64,000 bases of DNA, taken from contig NC_081413.1 of the NCBI RefSeq assembly GCF_030272615.1, positions 329,680,802 through 329,744,801 of the forward strand, in the 5' to 3' direction. The position numbers and the translations under genes were made by a program. Below are positions 21,955 to 32,389 of this stretch, piece after piece. The notes beneath the pieces were generated by a model. That model was given only the letters and a program-made list of their open reading frames with translations, made no database searches and had not been told where the DNA came from. Origin of the DNA: Cryptomeria japonica (Eukaryota > Streptophyta > Pinopsida > Cupressales > Cupressaceae). The stretch's first letter is position 1, and every line of letters starts with the position of its first letter.

Positions 21955-24900
21955 TTAAGCTTTACTTGGGGAGCTTACATCAAACCCTTCAATGGGTTGT
22001 AATCCAAGATTTTTACAATGAAATTGGAACTTTTCTTTACAAAGTGGCTTGGTCAAAATATCTGCAACTTGGTCTTCCCCCTTGCAATAGAGGAGTGAAA
22101 CTTGCTTGTCTTCAATTTGTTCTCTAATAAAGTGGTGTTGGAGAGCAATGTGTTTTGTCCTGGCATGGAAAACTGGATTTTTAGCCAAGGCAATGGCACT
22201 TTGGTTGTCACAATACAATTGAGTTGGTTCGTGTTGAGGTAGACCCAAATCTTCAAGTAGTCTTCTAAGCCACAAGACTTCTTTGGAAGCATTAGTGCAT
22301 CCTTTGTACTCAGCTTCAGTGGATCCAAGAGAGGTAGATTGTTGCTTTTTACTATTCCAAGAAACTGCTCCTGAACCAACAAAAAAACAATAACCACAAG
22401 TAGATTTCCCATCATTGGGATCTCCACCTAGATCGGAATCAGTAAAACCTTTTAAAGTAAAGTCGGAATTTGCATCGTAAAACAAACCTACATTAATAGT
22501 TCCTTTAATATATCTTAAAATTCTTTTAGCAACTTTAAAGTGTGTTTGTTGAGGTTTAGACATGAATCTTGAAACCAAACCAACACTATAAGCAATATCT
22601 GGCCTAGTAAGAGTTAAATAATTTAAACTTCCAACTAATTGTCTATACAAAGTAGGATCAACAAGAGGAGTTTGCATATCAAGCATTAACTTAGTGCCTA
22701 ATTCAATAGGAATTGAAACATGATGAGCATCATTCATTTTAAACTTATCTATGAGATCTTGAGCATATTTACTTTGAGATAAGAAAATTCCTTTAGAGGT
22801 TTGCCAAATTTGCATTCCTAAGAAATAATGTAAAAGACCTAAATCAGTCATTTGAAATTTTTGATTAAGTTGAAACTTAATATCAGAAATCAAGGTATTG
22901 GAACTTGAAGTAAGAATCAAATCATCTACATACAAGATAATAATTATAATATCATCTTCACTATGTTTAATATACAAGTTAGGATCATTTTTACTTCTAA
23001 TAAATCCTTGAGAAAGAAAGAATGTATTAATCTTTGAATACCACTCCCTAGGAGATTGCTTTAATCCATAAATTGATTTCTTTAATTTACAAACTAAGTG
23101 TGCATTACCTTCTTTAATAAAACCAAGAGGTTGAGACATATAAATTTCCTCATGTAAATCACCATTAAGAAAAGCACTTTTAACATCCATTTGGTGAATA
23201 GGCCAATTCATTCTAGAAGCTAAAGCAAGCACAAGTTTAATTGTAGGCATTTTAGCAACAGGAGCAAAAGTTTCAGTATAATCTAAGCCTTCAATTTGAG
23301 AAAAACCTCTAGCAACTAATCTAGCTTTAAATTTACTAACTTGATTATTAGCATTCAATTTGGTTTTATAAAGCCACTTGCAAGAAACAAGATTTTTACC
23401 ATGAGGCAAGGGAACTAAATCCCAAGTTTGGTTAGAAGTTAAAGTATCATATTCTTCCTTCATTGCTTTTTGCCAATGCGGTTGATTTTTAGCTTGATCA
23501 AATGTTTTAGGATCATTAGAATTCATAATAGTAGTCATTAAAGCATAATTACAATAATTAACTCTTCTAGCTTGAAGTCTATCCATTCTAGCTAAATATT
23601 CATCACTATCTTGAATTAAAGATTTAAACCATTTAGGTCTTCTTTTAGAAGTAATGGATTCATCACTAGAAGAAGAGTCATGAGGAGTAGAGTTTTTATT
23701 ATCATCATCACTATCACTAGAAGGAATAGAAAGAGATGCATTAGGAGTAGGGTTAAGAGAAGGAGGTTGGTCCTCCACAAGCACAACTTTGGTTTGACCA
23801 AGTTCATCATCCTCCACTTTAGAACAATCATGAATGCCCTTTTCTGCAATACAAACATCTCTTGCAACTTTTACCTTGTTAGTAATAGGATTGTAAACTC
23901 TATAACCTTTAGTATTTTCATCATAACCAACAAAAATAAAAGGAGAAGATTTAGCATCTAATTTTTTTCATTTCTCCTTAGGTTTGTGAACATAAGCTAT
24001 GGAACCAAAAATTCTTAAATTCTGCAAATTGGGCTTTCTACCAGACCAAGCTTCTTCAGGAGTTTTATCCTTTAAGGCTTTGGTAGGTGTTCTATTAATT
24101 AAATAAGTTGCACAAGCCATAGCTTCAGCCCAAAACTTGTAATCCATATTTTTAGCATGCAATAAACATCTAGCCATTTCAACAATTGTCCTATGCTTCT
24201 GTTCTGCCACACCATTTTGTTGTGGTGTATAAGGAACGGTAAGCTCATGTTTAATTCCAAAAGATTTCAAATAAGCATTAAATGCATTATTGACATATTC
24301 TCTTCCATTGTCAGTACGAAGAATCTTAATTTTAGAACCAGATTGCCTTTCTACAAACATATGAAATTCAGTAAACACATCAAGCACTTGATCCTTACTA
24401 TGAAGGAAATATATCCATGTTCTCCTTGAAAAATCATCAACAAAGGTAAGTGCATACCTTGAACCTTGGATGGAGGGATTCTCCATGGGACCCAAGAGAT
24501 CACTATGAACTAGATGCAATTTAGTGTATGCCCTCCAAGATTGACCATGAGGAAAGGGTTCCCTATGCATCTTACCACTCATGCAACCATTGCAAACAAT
24601 TTGAGAAGGAACAATACTAGGCAATCCATCAACCATATTTGGTTTTTGCATCAATGAAATATAATCAGAATTGAGATGGCCAAGTCTTTCATGCCATATA
24701 GTAAAATCAATAGTAGTAAGCAAAGAATACTTTGGAGGAGCAAATTCATAGAACTTGAATAAGTTATCACTATCCATTTTAGCAGTAGCAATAACATGAT
24801 TAGTGTTTGGATCAATGATATAACATATGCCCCTATAAAAGTTAATCTTATAATCTTGACAAAGTTTAGGAACTGAAATCAAATTTGATTTTAATTCAGG

Positions 24901-26088
24901 AACATAAAGAACATCATGTAATTTCCCATTAGGAACATTCACATCACCAATAGCTTCAACTTTACAACTATGATTATTAGCTAATTGAACAGGAATATTA
25001 GAAGTATCAGGATGCAAAGATTCAAAACATTCTTTATGAGAAGTAACATGTTGAGATGCACCAGAATCAATAATCCACTCAAGTGGTTGAGAAACATTAT
25101 AAGTACATGTAAATGTATGACGAGATGAATTACCATTATTATTACCTTTCTTATAATGAGGTTTATGTTGATTATTTTGATTATTTTGATTCATGGGCTT
25201 TTTACCATTTTGTTTCTTAAAACAATTATTAGTAATATGTCCATCTTTCCCACAATATGTGCAATGGGGTCTTGTTTGAGAATTATTCCTTTGATTATTG
25301 TACGTATTATTATGATTATTATTATGAGAATTGTTATGATAGGATTTAGAATGAGATTGATAATTAGAAGATTTGTGATTATTATTATGATTATTATTAT
25401 GATTATGATTATGTTTATTATTATTGGATCTAAAAGTATTATTATGATTTTGATTTTTAGACATAAAAGCATGTTCACTACTTTTAAGAGTACCAAATTG
25501 AATTAATTTAGCTTCCTCTTGACGCAATAAATTACGAAAAATATCATAAGTTAATTGAGTAGCTAAGCTAGGAATAGCAAGTTGAGCATGAATATTCGTA
25601 ATAAATTGTTGAAATTGACGAGGAAGACATTTTTTAAGAATAAGATGAATTAAATGTAAATCAGCTAGAGTAACTCCTAAACCAGTTAATTGACTATTAA
25701 CAGAATCAAACTTTAATAAGAATTCATCCATAGTTTTAAAATCCGTATACCTTAGATCTTCAAGTTGATCTTGAAGTTGAATTTTTCGGGATTCATTTGA
25801 GCTATCATAAGTTGTTTTTAAAATTTCCCAAGCTTCATGCGCTTTTGTACAATTTCCAATTAAAACATACAATTCAGGAACCATTGAAATACCAATTAAA
25901 CCAAGCGCTTCCTCATTTTGAGCCTTCCATCTATATAGGTCGGCTTGAGGAGCAGTTGTAGCGGGTTCAAAGGTTTTATCAGTCGCAACATCCAAAAGGT
26001 GTTTGAAACGAAAAATAAACGAGATATGTGTTTTCCATGAATGATAATTGGAACTATTTAATTTAATTTCTGGAATTAATGTAGACAT
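21955..26088 (-). pseudogene. Copia gag-pol polyprotein with one nonsense codon
   Basis: One frame of about 1,377 codons from ATG 26088, broken only by TGA at 23968-23970. Gag: UBN2-type capsid region at residues 1-200, then an Asn/His-rich stretch and zinc knuckle CTYCGKDGHITNNC. Protease: WIIDSGASQHVT. Integrase: HHCC finger (WHERLGHLN ... CNGCMSGKMH), then Asp in HSDLLGP, Asp in RTDNGREY, Glu in QNGVAEQKHR. RT: KARLVARGFSQ, MDVKSAFLNGDL and catalytic YVDDLILTS. RNase H: FTDSDLGG, STEAEYKG, CDNQSAIALAKN; it ends near DILTKPLCKEKFQF. The polyprotein would make particles, copy RNA to cDNA and integrate it. The stop separates gag-protease-integrase from RT-RNase H, after KPKEK, close to the usual end of the integrase. 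All catalytic residues I can check are present. A single revertible change or readthrough cannot be judged from sequence. Confidence 0.95.
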
Positions 26089-27157
26089 GATAGCAAAATA
26101 ATGAACAAATTATGCTTAATATTGAAAAAAAATGCCCACTTGGATTAAAAAAAATAAAAAATTTAACCTCCTTGATTAAAAATTGAACTAAAATTGATTA
26201 AAATTTTTTTTTTTAAAAAAAAAATATTTATGAAAAAGTTTTCAAAACTTTATGATTATCTAAAAATGTTATATTAAAAAACTTTAATTAAAAAAACTAT
26301 TAAATTACTTTAATTTTAAAAAAATAAAAAACTTGTTAACTTTATTATGTGAAAGAGTCTTAAAATAAACTAAAGGAAACTTTCATATATGTGAGAGAAT
26401 CTTAAAAATAAATTTAACTTTTTAATCTATATATTAAAAAACTTTAAATATTAATAATAAAATAATTTTATATTAAAAACTTTTTATAAAATATATATAT
26501 TAACACTTAAAACAAAATAAATTTTTTTTTTATATATTTTTATATATATTAAAACTTTATAAAGAAACGTTTTAAAACTTTATAAATTAAAAGGCTAAAC
26601 TTGACGTTTTAGTCTAATTTGAATGAGTAAAGCCGTAAAGCCCGCATGAAACAAGTATAAACCTGTTATATAGAGCAGGAAACGTATAAGTTATCAGAAA
26701 ATCTGCAAGGAAACCGATAAAGAATATGAATATTAAAAAAAACGTTATAAACTTAGACTGCAAATAAGTGAAATGAACCTGCAGAAACGTTACACAATAA
26801 TACAGTGCAGAAATTACCGAGACATTTGGAGCAGGGTACAGAGGTAATTTATAGCAAAGGAGTGAGTTAGGGAAACGAACTTCTGCAGTTGTTACAGGGA
26901 CTGAACCACGATGATCAAACAAATAATGATTTGCAACTCAAATATCAGTCATGATATTAAAGGAATATTTTTGGAACTGAATGAAACACAGAGAAACGTA
27001 CTTACACACTGCTTGAGCAGATTGGAGTATGACCAGGTAACAACCGACTTCGTTGTTAAATATATTTTAAATCCACAGAAGCTTTGAAAGAACAATTCGA
27101 ACCTGCTACCAATACCCCGTAGTTTGCGCAGACGTTGCCACTACGCCGTCAACGCAG

Positions 27158-27524
27158 GTTTTGGAGTGGAGGGATCGTTGGCGGGGGGTCGGATGAGGAG
27201 GTGCAGAGGCTGAGGGCTTGAGGGCATGCTGTTGGTCTGGCTTATCAGATCGTTGATGATATGCTTGACCAGGGGAGAACTACTGAGGACGATGATATGA
27301 TTGCCACAAGGAGAATATTGAGGCCACCAAAGAAAGGCTCAGCTGCAGAGATTGTTGGGAAGCGAGATAGGTACCGTGTTGATGGCTCGAAGATAATGAA
27401 GATCTACCTGGATCCTAAGGAGCGGAATAACACAGAATACAAGTTGGAAACCTTTGCTGGTGTTTACAGAAAATTTTGTGGGAAGAATGAGGTTTTTGAG
27501 TGCCCTTTGTCAGAGGCTAGTTAA
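27158..27524 (+). pseudogene. Chimeric capture: prenyl-diphosphate synthase fragment joined to ribosomal protein eS7 fragment
   Basis: Plus strand, antisense to the copia element. In one frame the first part reads GGGSDEEVQRLR (with a TGA at 27219) and [12 protein letters not shown]. This is the second Asp-rich region of trans-prenyl diphosphate synthases and is close to plant GGPP synthases. A short joint (QGRTTEDD) leads to [22 protein letters not shown], and [18 protein letters not shown] up to a TAA at 27522-27524, which matches the C-terminal half of plant 40S ribosomal protein eS7 (RPS7). About 22 codons of eS7 are missing at about 27344, between GSA and AEIVG, and the very end is altered by a small shift. 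No intron is visible in the eS7 part, which suggests capture from mRNA. Neither piece can be functional. eS7 is very likely; the synthase part is likely. Confidence 0.8.
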
Positions 27525-27803
27525 ACTATTGAATGTTGAACTAATTTTTATGATTAGGGTATGCATCAAAATATTATTTTGGTTGGGACAAAATATTTAC
27601 TATCAGGTTAAACTTGAGCAAACAAAATATGCCAAAAGCAAGGCTGATATGTAAAGAGAACAAAATATAATGGAGATATAAGAATACACAGATATCAAAG
27701 CTACAGATTATGGTTATTCTGATAAGAACAACTATTAAAAACTTAAATCTTTCCTCTCAAAGAAACAAATTATGAGAACTAATGCAATGTAATAATAAAT
27801 CAG

Positions 27804-27961
27804 ATTTGGCGGCAAGCCGACCAAATAGATTAAGGAGACTGAGTTTGGCGGTAAACCTTCCAAACTATGCACACTAAAAAAACAGAAACTTTGGTGGCAA
27901 GCCTTCCAAAGACACAAATTTAAACTAGAAAGAAGGAACTTTGGTAGCAAGCCTTCCAAAG
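27804..27961 (-). repeat. Four tandem 23-nt hairpins in the copia leader
   Basis: Units at 27804-27826, 27843-27865, 27889-27911 and 27939-27961. Each is of the form (N)TTTGG-x-GGC-AA-GCC-xx-CCAAA(N'). The outermost pair is A-T, G-C, C-G and C-G in the four units, and the inner pair is C-G or T-A, so the stems covary. Only unit 4 has one inner mismatch. Confidence 0.88.
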
Positions 27962-28180
27962 CCCTTTTTTTTTAATAAAAAAAACTAGAATAGAAGATTA
28001 AACCTGCAGGCAAACTTGTTAACAAGTTTGAAAAAAAAGTTAAAATCTGAAACCAAAACCTGCACAATAGAAAATATTAGAAAAATAACTTCTTCTCCTC
28101 TCAAGAATGCCTCCAACAAGGTGAACTCCACAGAATGGTAACCTTCATCAATGTCAACTTAAAACAAGGATTAGAAACCT

Positions 28181-28192
28181 ACTCTGATACCA
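28181..28192 (-). promoter_or_regulatory. Primer-binding site of the copia element
   Basis: On the minus strand TGGTATCAGAGT directly follows the LTR end. It matches 11 of 12 bases of the usual initiator tRNA-Met complement. Confidence 0.92.
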
Positions 28193-28707
28193 TGTAAGGA
28201 AATACAAGAGCAAGGAAAGGAAAATAAAATCCAAGAAAGTTTATGATGAAGTAATTGTTACCAAGAGAAAAGCAAAAACCTTGGAGCATCACCCAAATGT
28301 GAAGAAGGAGGCACAAGAACTTTTGAAAGGGGAAAAGCAAAGAAAAACCCCTTGTGATATTATGAATGAGGCAATGCCTAAAATGAGAGAGAGAGAGAGA
28401 GCAAGAAACTCTTTACAATATTGTCATTAAGAAGAAATGAGAGAGGAGACATCTCTTAAATAGAGATGAGGAGAGGAGTTACAAAGTAACTCCCAAATCT
28501 ATGAATGCCACCATTCATAAAATGTGTGTGCCATGTGTCCACATCCTCTTATGGAGGAAATCTAATATTCCTTAATAAAGGAAAATAAAAGAAATGAATT
28601 GTCCTCACACATGTACTAGAGGACAAATTACATGTAGGAATTCCAAAGGAATATCCTAAACTAAATACAAATAAACCTAAGCTAAGTAAAGATTAAATAT
28701 TCTAACA
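28193..28707 (-). repeat. 5' LTR of the copia element
   Basis: Plus-strand TGTAAGGAAATAC to ATTCTAACA, followed by the target duplication ccaac. Confidence 0.95.
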
Positions 28708-28711
28708 CCAA

Positions 28712-28990
28712 CTAGGAGCTGGCCTTATCCGGAGGTTCAGTCCAGTTATAGGTGACCCACAACCTTGGAGTGATCCCATGTATCTCCAAAAAGCTTAGTC
28801 TTATAACTTTGCATAGGGTGCATTTCTTGGAGATAACAAGAACATGTGGGCACTCAAAATGAATAGGTGACTCCAAAATGTCATAATCGACATTATAAAA
28901 AGTTACTCTAAAAACTTGAGCCCTATGACGTATCCAAATACTAATCTTACAAGGTGTGTAGGGAATAAGAACATCACAATGACCATCAAA
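28712..28990 (-). CDS. Unknown open frame, possibly an exon
   Basis: An open minus-strand frame of about 93 codons with no Met near its start, bounded by stops. It reads FDGHCDVLIPYTPCKISIWI near the start, VTFYNVDYDILESPIHFECP in the middle, and ends VTYNWTEPPDKASS. Its stop codon overlaps the copia target duplication. Residue composition looks protein-like (Cys-, Trp- and Pro-containing, not low complexity), but I do not recognise a family. It could be an exon or a piece of an old element. Nothing around it helps. Confidence 0.3.
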   Translation of the reverse strand, partial: FDGHCDVLIPYTPCKISIWIRHRAQVFRVTFYNVDYDILESPIHFECPHVLVISKKCTLCKVIRLSFLEIHGITPRLWVTYNWTEPPDKASS

Positions 28991-29111
28991 CTAAGAAAAA
29001 ACCATTTTTTTCTTTTCAAGAAAATAAAAATGATCTCCTAGGCAAAATAGGGTTTTTCTAAAAAGGTAAGGATAATATTCATTTTATCCTTTATTATCAT
29101 CATTATCCAAC

Positions 29112-30060
29112 AATCTCTACCTTGACAAAAAAGTCATTGATACCTTCCCATGCCCATTCATCTCATTCTATACAATCTAGGAGAAGCCAAACTCCACCTC
29201 AACTTCTCTATCAGTACTGGTTTAGTAAACATATCTACACAAGTTTTTGGTGTATGAACTTTCTCAATAGTTACTCCACCTCTATCAATAACTTGTATTA
29301 CAAAATGGTATTTAATTGCAATATGCTTGGTCCTAGCATGATAAACTAGATATTTAGCCAAATGGACAACACTTTGATTATCACAAAATACAAACACTTT
29401 GTCCTATACTTTTCCAAACTCACCCAAGATACCCTTCAATCAAATTGGTATATCTTTACATGTATGTGAGATAGCCATATACTCTACCTCAGTTGTAGAT
29501 AAAGTAACTGTTTCTTGAATCTTTGACATCCAAAAAAGTACGTCCACCTGCAAGAGGAAAGACATAACCTAAAGTAGATCTCCTTGTCCAAATCACGTGC
29601 AAAACACGAATCAACATAACCACACACTAAATCACTACAACCATTATAAGTGATACAATAATCACTTGTTCCTCTAAGATATTGAAGCACCCATTTCATT
29701 GCTACCCAATTTTCTTTAAGTGGATTTTACATGTATTTACTGATAACACCAACTACATGTCAAATATCTTGTCTTGTACATACCATCACATACAATAAAC
29801 TTCCTATTGCATTAGCATATGGTACATGACACATATAATCCTTTTCTTCTTTAGTAATAGGGCATAAAATTGGAAAGATTAAAAAAAAAGCTAAAGGGAT
29901 ATTTACTAGTTTCAAATTTTGCACACCGAATATTATGAGGATCTTCTCAACATATTTCTATTGTGATAACCAAAGCTTAATGTAATGTGGAAATTTGCAA
30001 TGACTATAAGATTATGAATTTAATCTACCACAAACTTAATAAAACCGTACAGAGAATCCA
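29112..30060 (-). pseudogene. Old Ty1/copia RT and RNase H remnant
   Basis: Minus strand. From about 29960 the RT C-terminal part is recognisable through stops and shifts (KYVEKILIIFGVQNLKLVN, then VPYANAIGSLLYVMVCTR). It is followed by the RNase H region: KWVLQYLRGTSDYCITYNG, CDNQSVVHLAKYLV, YHARTKHIAIKYHF, and finally MFTKPVLIEKLRW near 29190. This order is the end of a copia pol gene, from a different family than the young element at 21408. At least five stops and frameshifts are present, and no LTR of its own is recognisable. It flanks the left end of the second Tat element. Confidence 0.85.
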
Positions 30061-30107
30061 AATTACCAATGAGACATATAAAATAAGCTAAAGTTGTAAA
30101 CCTTCAT

Positions 30108-31172
30108 TGTTGTTCCATTGTGTCCTATCAACTTCTACTCTTGTTCTTCGTATGATTGCTCTCAGATTTGAACTAGTTTTGCTTCAAGATGACAAAGATG
30201 AATGGACTATATGGTATGAAAGATTTCCTCTGCAACTATGTGGATAATGCAATGCAATGGAAAATGGGTAATATGATTTTGCTACAATGAAACTATATTA
30301 AACCGAAGGCACACTTTTAATTGCTAAAATGCTCTAAAATGTTTGAATCCCCAAAGATTGCTTGATAATGACTAGCTACAAATGTTGGAAAATGGCTTCC
30401 TTTTATATATTTTGTAAGACCAAAGTCCTATGTGGAAAAGATCAATGGTTGAAGGTGAAACTCGATAGAAGGAAGGGCTGAGAAGAATTGGTTAGAGTAT
30501 GAGAGAGAAAGGGGGAAGATGTTCCTCCTACGATGACAAGGTGGCGGACAAGGTGGAAGGAGAAGCCATATGGCATGATTCTCACCTTGACCAAGGATGA
30601 AGACCCAAGAATATAGAATGGTTGGAGATAATTTAGGCTTCCCAAGATAAGTGGAATCAACAATCTAGGGAGGTTGGAGAGAATTTTGGCATTGTAGGAC
30701 AAGTGGACCTTGACCAGGTTGATGTGGACAAAACCAACACCTAGGATGTAGGGGTGATGGAGAGAATATAGGAAGTAGGAGGATAGCTAAGTATCCTCCT
30801 CCTTTTGACTAGGAATGGATGTTGAGGATAATTTGGGGAATTAGATATTAAAAACATTTAATTTATTTAGCCACTTGGTTGTTGAGATGACATGATGAAA
30901 TGGACAAGAATATGACGTGGAATTTAGAATTGAAGAGTCATGTTGAATAAGTAATTAAATAATTTATAATTATTTAATCGTGATGAACTTTAGAAGAAAT
31001 GATGAAACATAATTAAATAATAAGTATTTAATTAATAAATTGACTTAGAAGAATATGACAAACGAATCAAATAAATAAATTTTTTAAATTTATTTATTGA
31101 TAGAAGAATAAAGTCATTAAATAAATAATAAATATTTATTTAATTATGTCTAGTCATTTTTAGGTGTATACA
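30108..31172 (-). repeat. 3' LTR of the second Tat element
   Basis: The right end is supported by the shared terminus TTTTTAGGTGTATACA and by the following ttgtgccttgc, a decayed polypurine complement. The left end is uncertain by tens of bases. The body is AT-rich toward the right end (taattaaataa-type runs), as in the other Tat LTRs. Confidence 0.65.
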
Positions 31173-32389
31173 TTGTGCCTTGCATTGAGACAATGTTAGA
31201 ACAACGTTGTTTCAAAGAAAAATAAATCAAGTCTTAGTTTTCCCTTGATGGTGTGATATTAATGGTCTGCCCCCTCAAGAGATCAATTGGTGAAATTTTT
31301 TAAAAATTTTGGTGTGACGCAAGCAATCTCACGAATTAGGAAAATTTGGATAAAAATGGTAAAAATTAGGCGTCAAAGTTGATTTAGGGTGCCCCAGGCT
31401 TACATACTTACACACCTCCAATTAGGTTAAATGTGGGCTACATATAGAAATTTTGGGCCCACTTCCAACTTATTTGCAAATGTGGGACTTGAGGAGTGTT
31501 TTGTGGAGAGCCAAGTGTTGAGAGGAGAGTGCTTCCAGCTGTCATCATGGCGATCCCCTACCACATGCATTGATTCGAGCATGTTCGCAGATTCTAGAGG
31601 TTGCCTGATTATGGTCCTTTGGTATGTACCCTTGTACCTGCTTTGTACTTTTGAATTTAATGTGTTTTAGGGAAAAATTTGAATTGTTTAGGTGCTAAAT
31701 TTTTTTTTTTGGATTTTTAAATTTTTTTAGTGCATATGCATAATCTCATAGTGCATACGTTAATTTTTCTAGCACCTTTATTGTTTTGGTGCATTCAATT
31801 GATCTTTTGATACATACATTCATTCTTTTTGTGCATTCGTTACTTTAATGCATTCAACCATTAGGGTAGTGCATATGAATGAAAGTTTAACACATATGAT
31901 TTTTAGAACTTTTGTAGTTTATTGTAACACTTTCGATACTTGTTTTAGCACTTTTGCTCAATGTATTGGTGCATGTGTGATTTTATTTTGCGCATATTAT
32001 GATTTTAATGCATATGTAAGATGTGCTAGCGCTTTTACTAATTGGTTTAGCACTTTTTCTTTTTGTTGTGGTCTCAAGATAGTTGTAGGATGTTTTTGAG
32101 AATTTGGATAAGATCGTCACATGATTAGATATTTTTGATAGATGAGTTGATGACATGATCAATGATAGCCAACTGATAGGTGATCAATGAGATTGATGTA
32201 ATCTCCAAAGAGCTGATAGAATAGGCAATTGTGTACCTAGATAGGATAATTAGGATAGATGCAACTAGAGGTTATTATTGACACGTGTAGCATTGATTGT
32301 TTTTCAAGAGGATTGGATATCTTGATGTCTCCAGAGTGATTCCCGAAGATGATGTTCTTGAGACCTGGTTAAAATGGTGTAGGTTGAGC
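31173..32389 (-). other. 3' noncoding region of the second Tat element, first part
   Basis: The first 130 bases resemble 11260-11400 (tgccccctc..gagatcaattg). 31690-32060 is a loose array alternating gtgcatatg-type and ttagcacttttg-type motifs. This may be the upstream region of the antisense ORF; no clear promoter is seen. Confidence 0.5.

Larger units (their letters stand above)
26089..28180 (-). other. Leader of the copia element
   Basis: 2.1 kb between primer-binding site and gag. The part next to gag (26100-26610) is extremely AT-rich with no coding. 26614-27110 shows nothing recognisable apart from one 102-codon minus frame that I do not trust. 27158-27524 holds antisense host gene fragments, and 27804-27961 holds four hairpins. 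Confidence 0.8.
21408..28707 (-). mobile_element. Young Ty1/copia retrotransposon, nearly intact
   Basis: Complete 7.3-kb element on the minus strand, flanked by the exact target duplication ccaac (21403-21407 and 28708-28712). LTRs are 540 and 515 bases. The 25-base difference is explained by one tandem 21-base duplication (21681-21701 and 21702-21722) plus two extra AG dinucleotides. Otherwise I count about three substitutions. Primer-binding site, polypurine tract and a gag-pol gene with all domains are present, with a single in-frame TGA. The 2.1-kb leader carries captured host sequence in antisense. This is the youngest and most complete element in the window. Confidence 0.95.

Noticed and set aside
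25156-25506. Open frames of Ile, Met and Asn repeats on both strands
   Set aside because: Shadows of the Asn/His-rich linker in the copia Gag.
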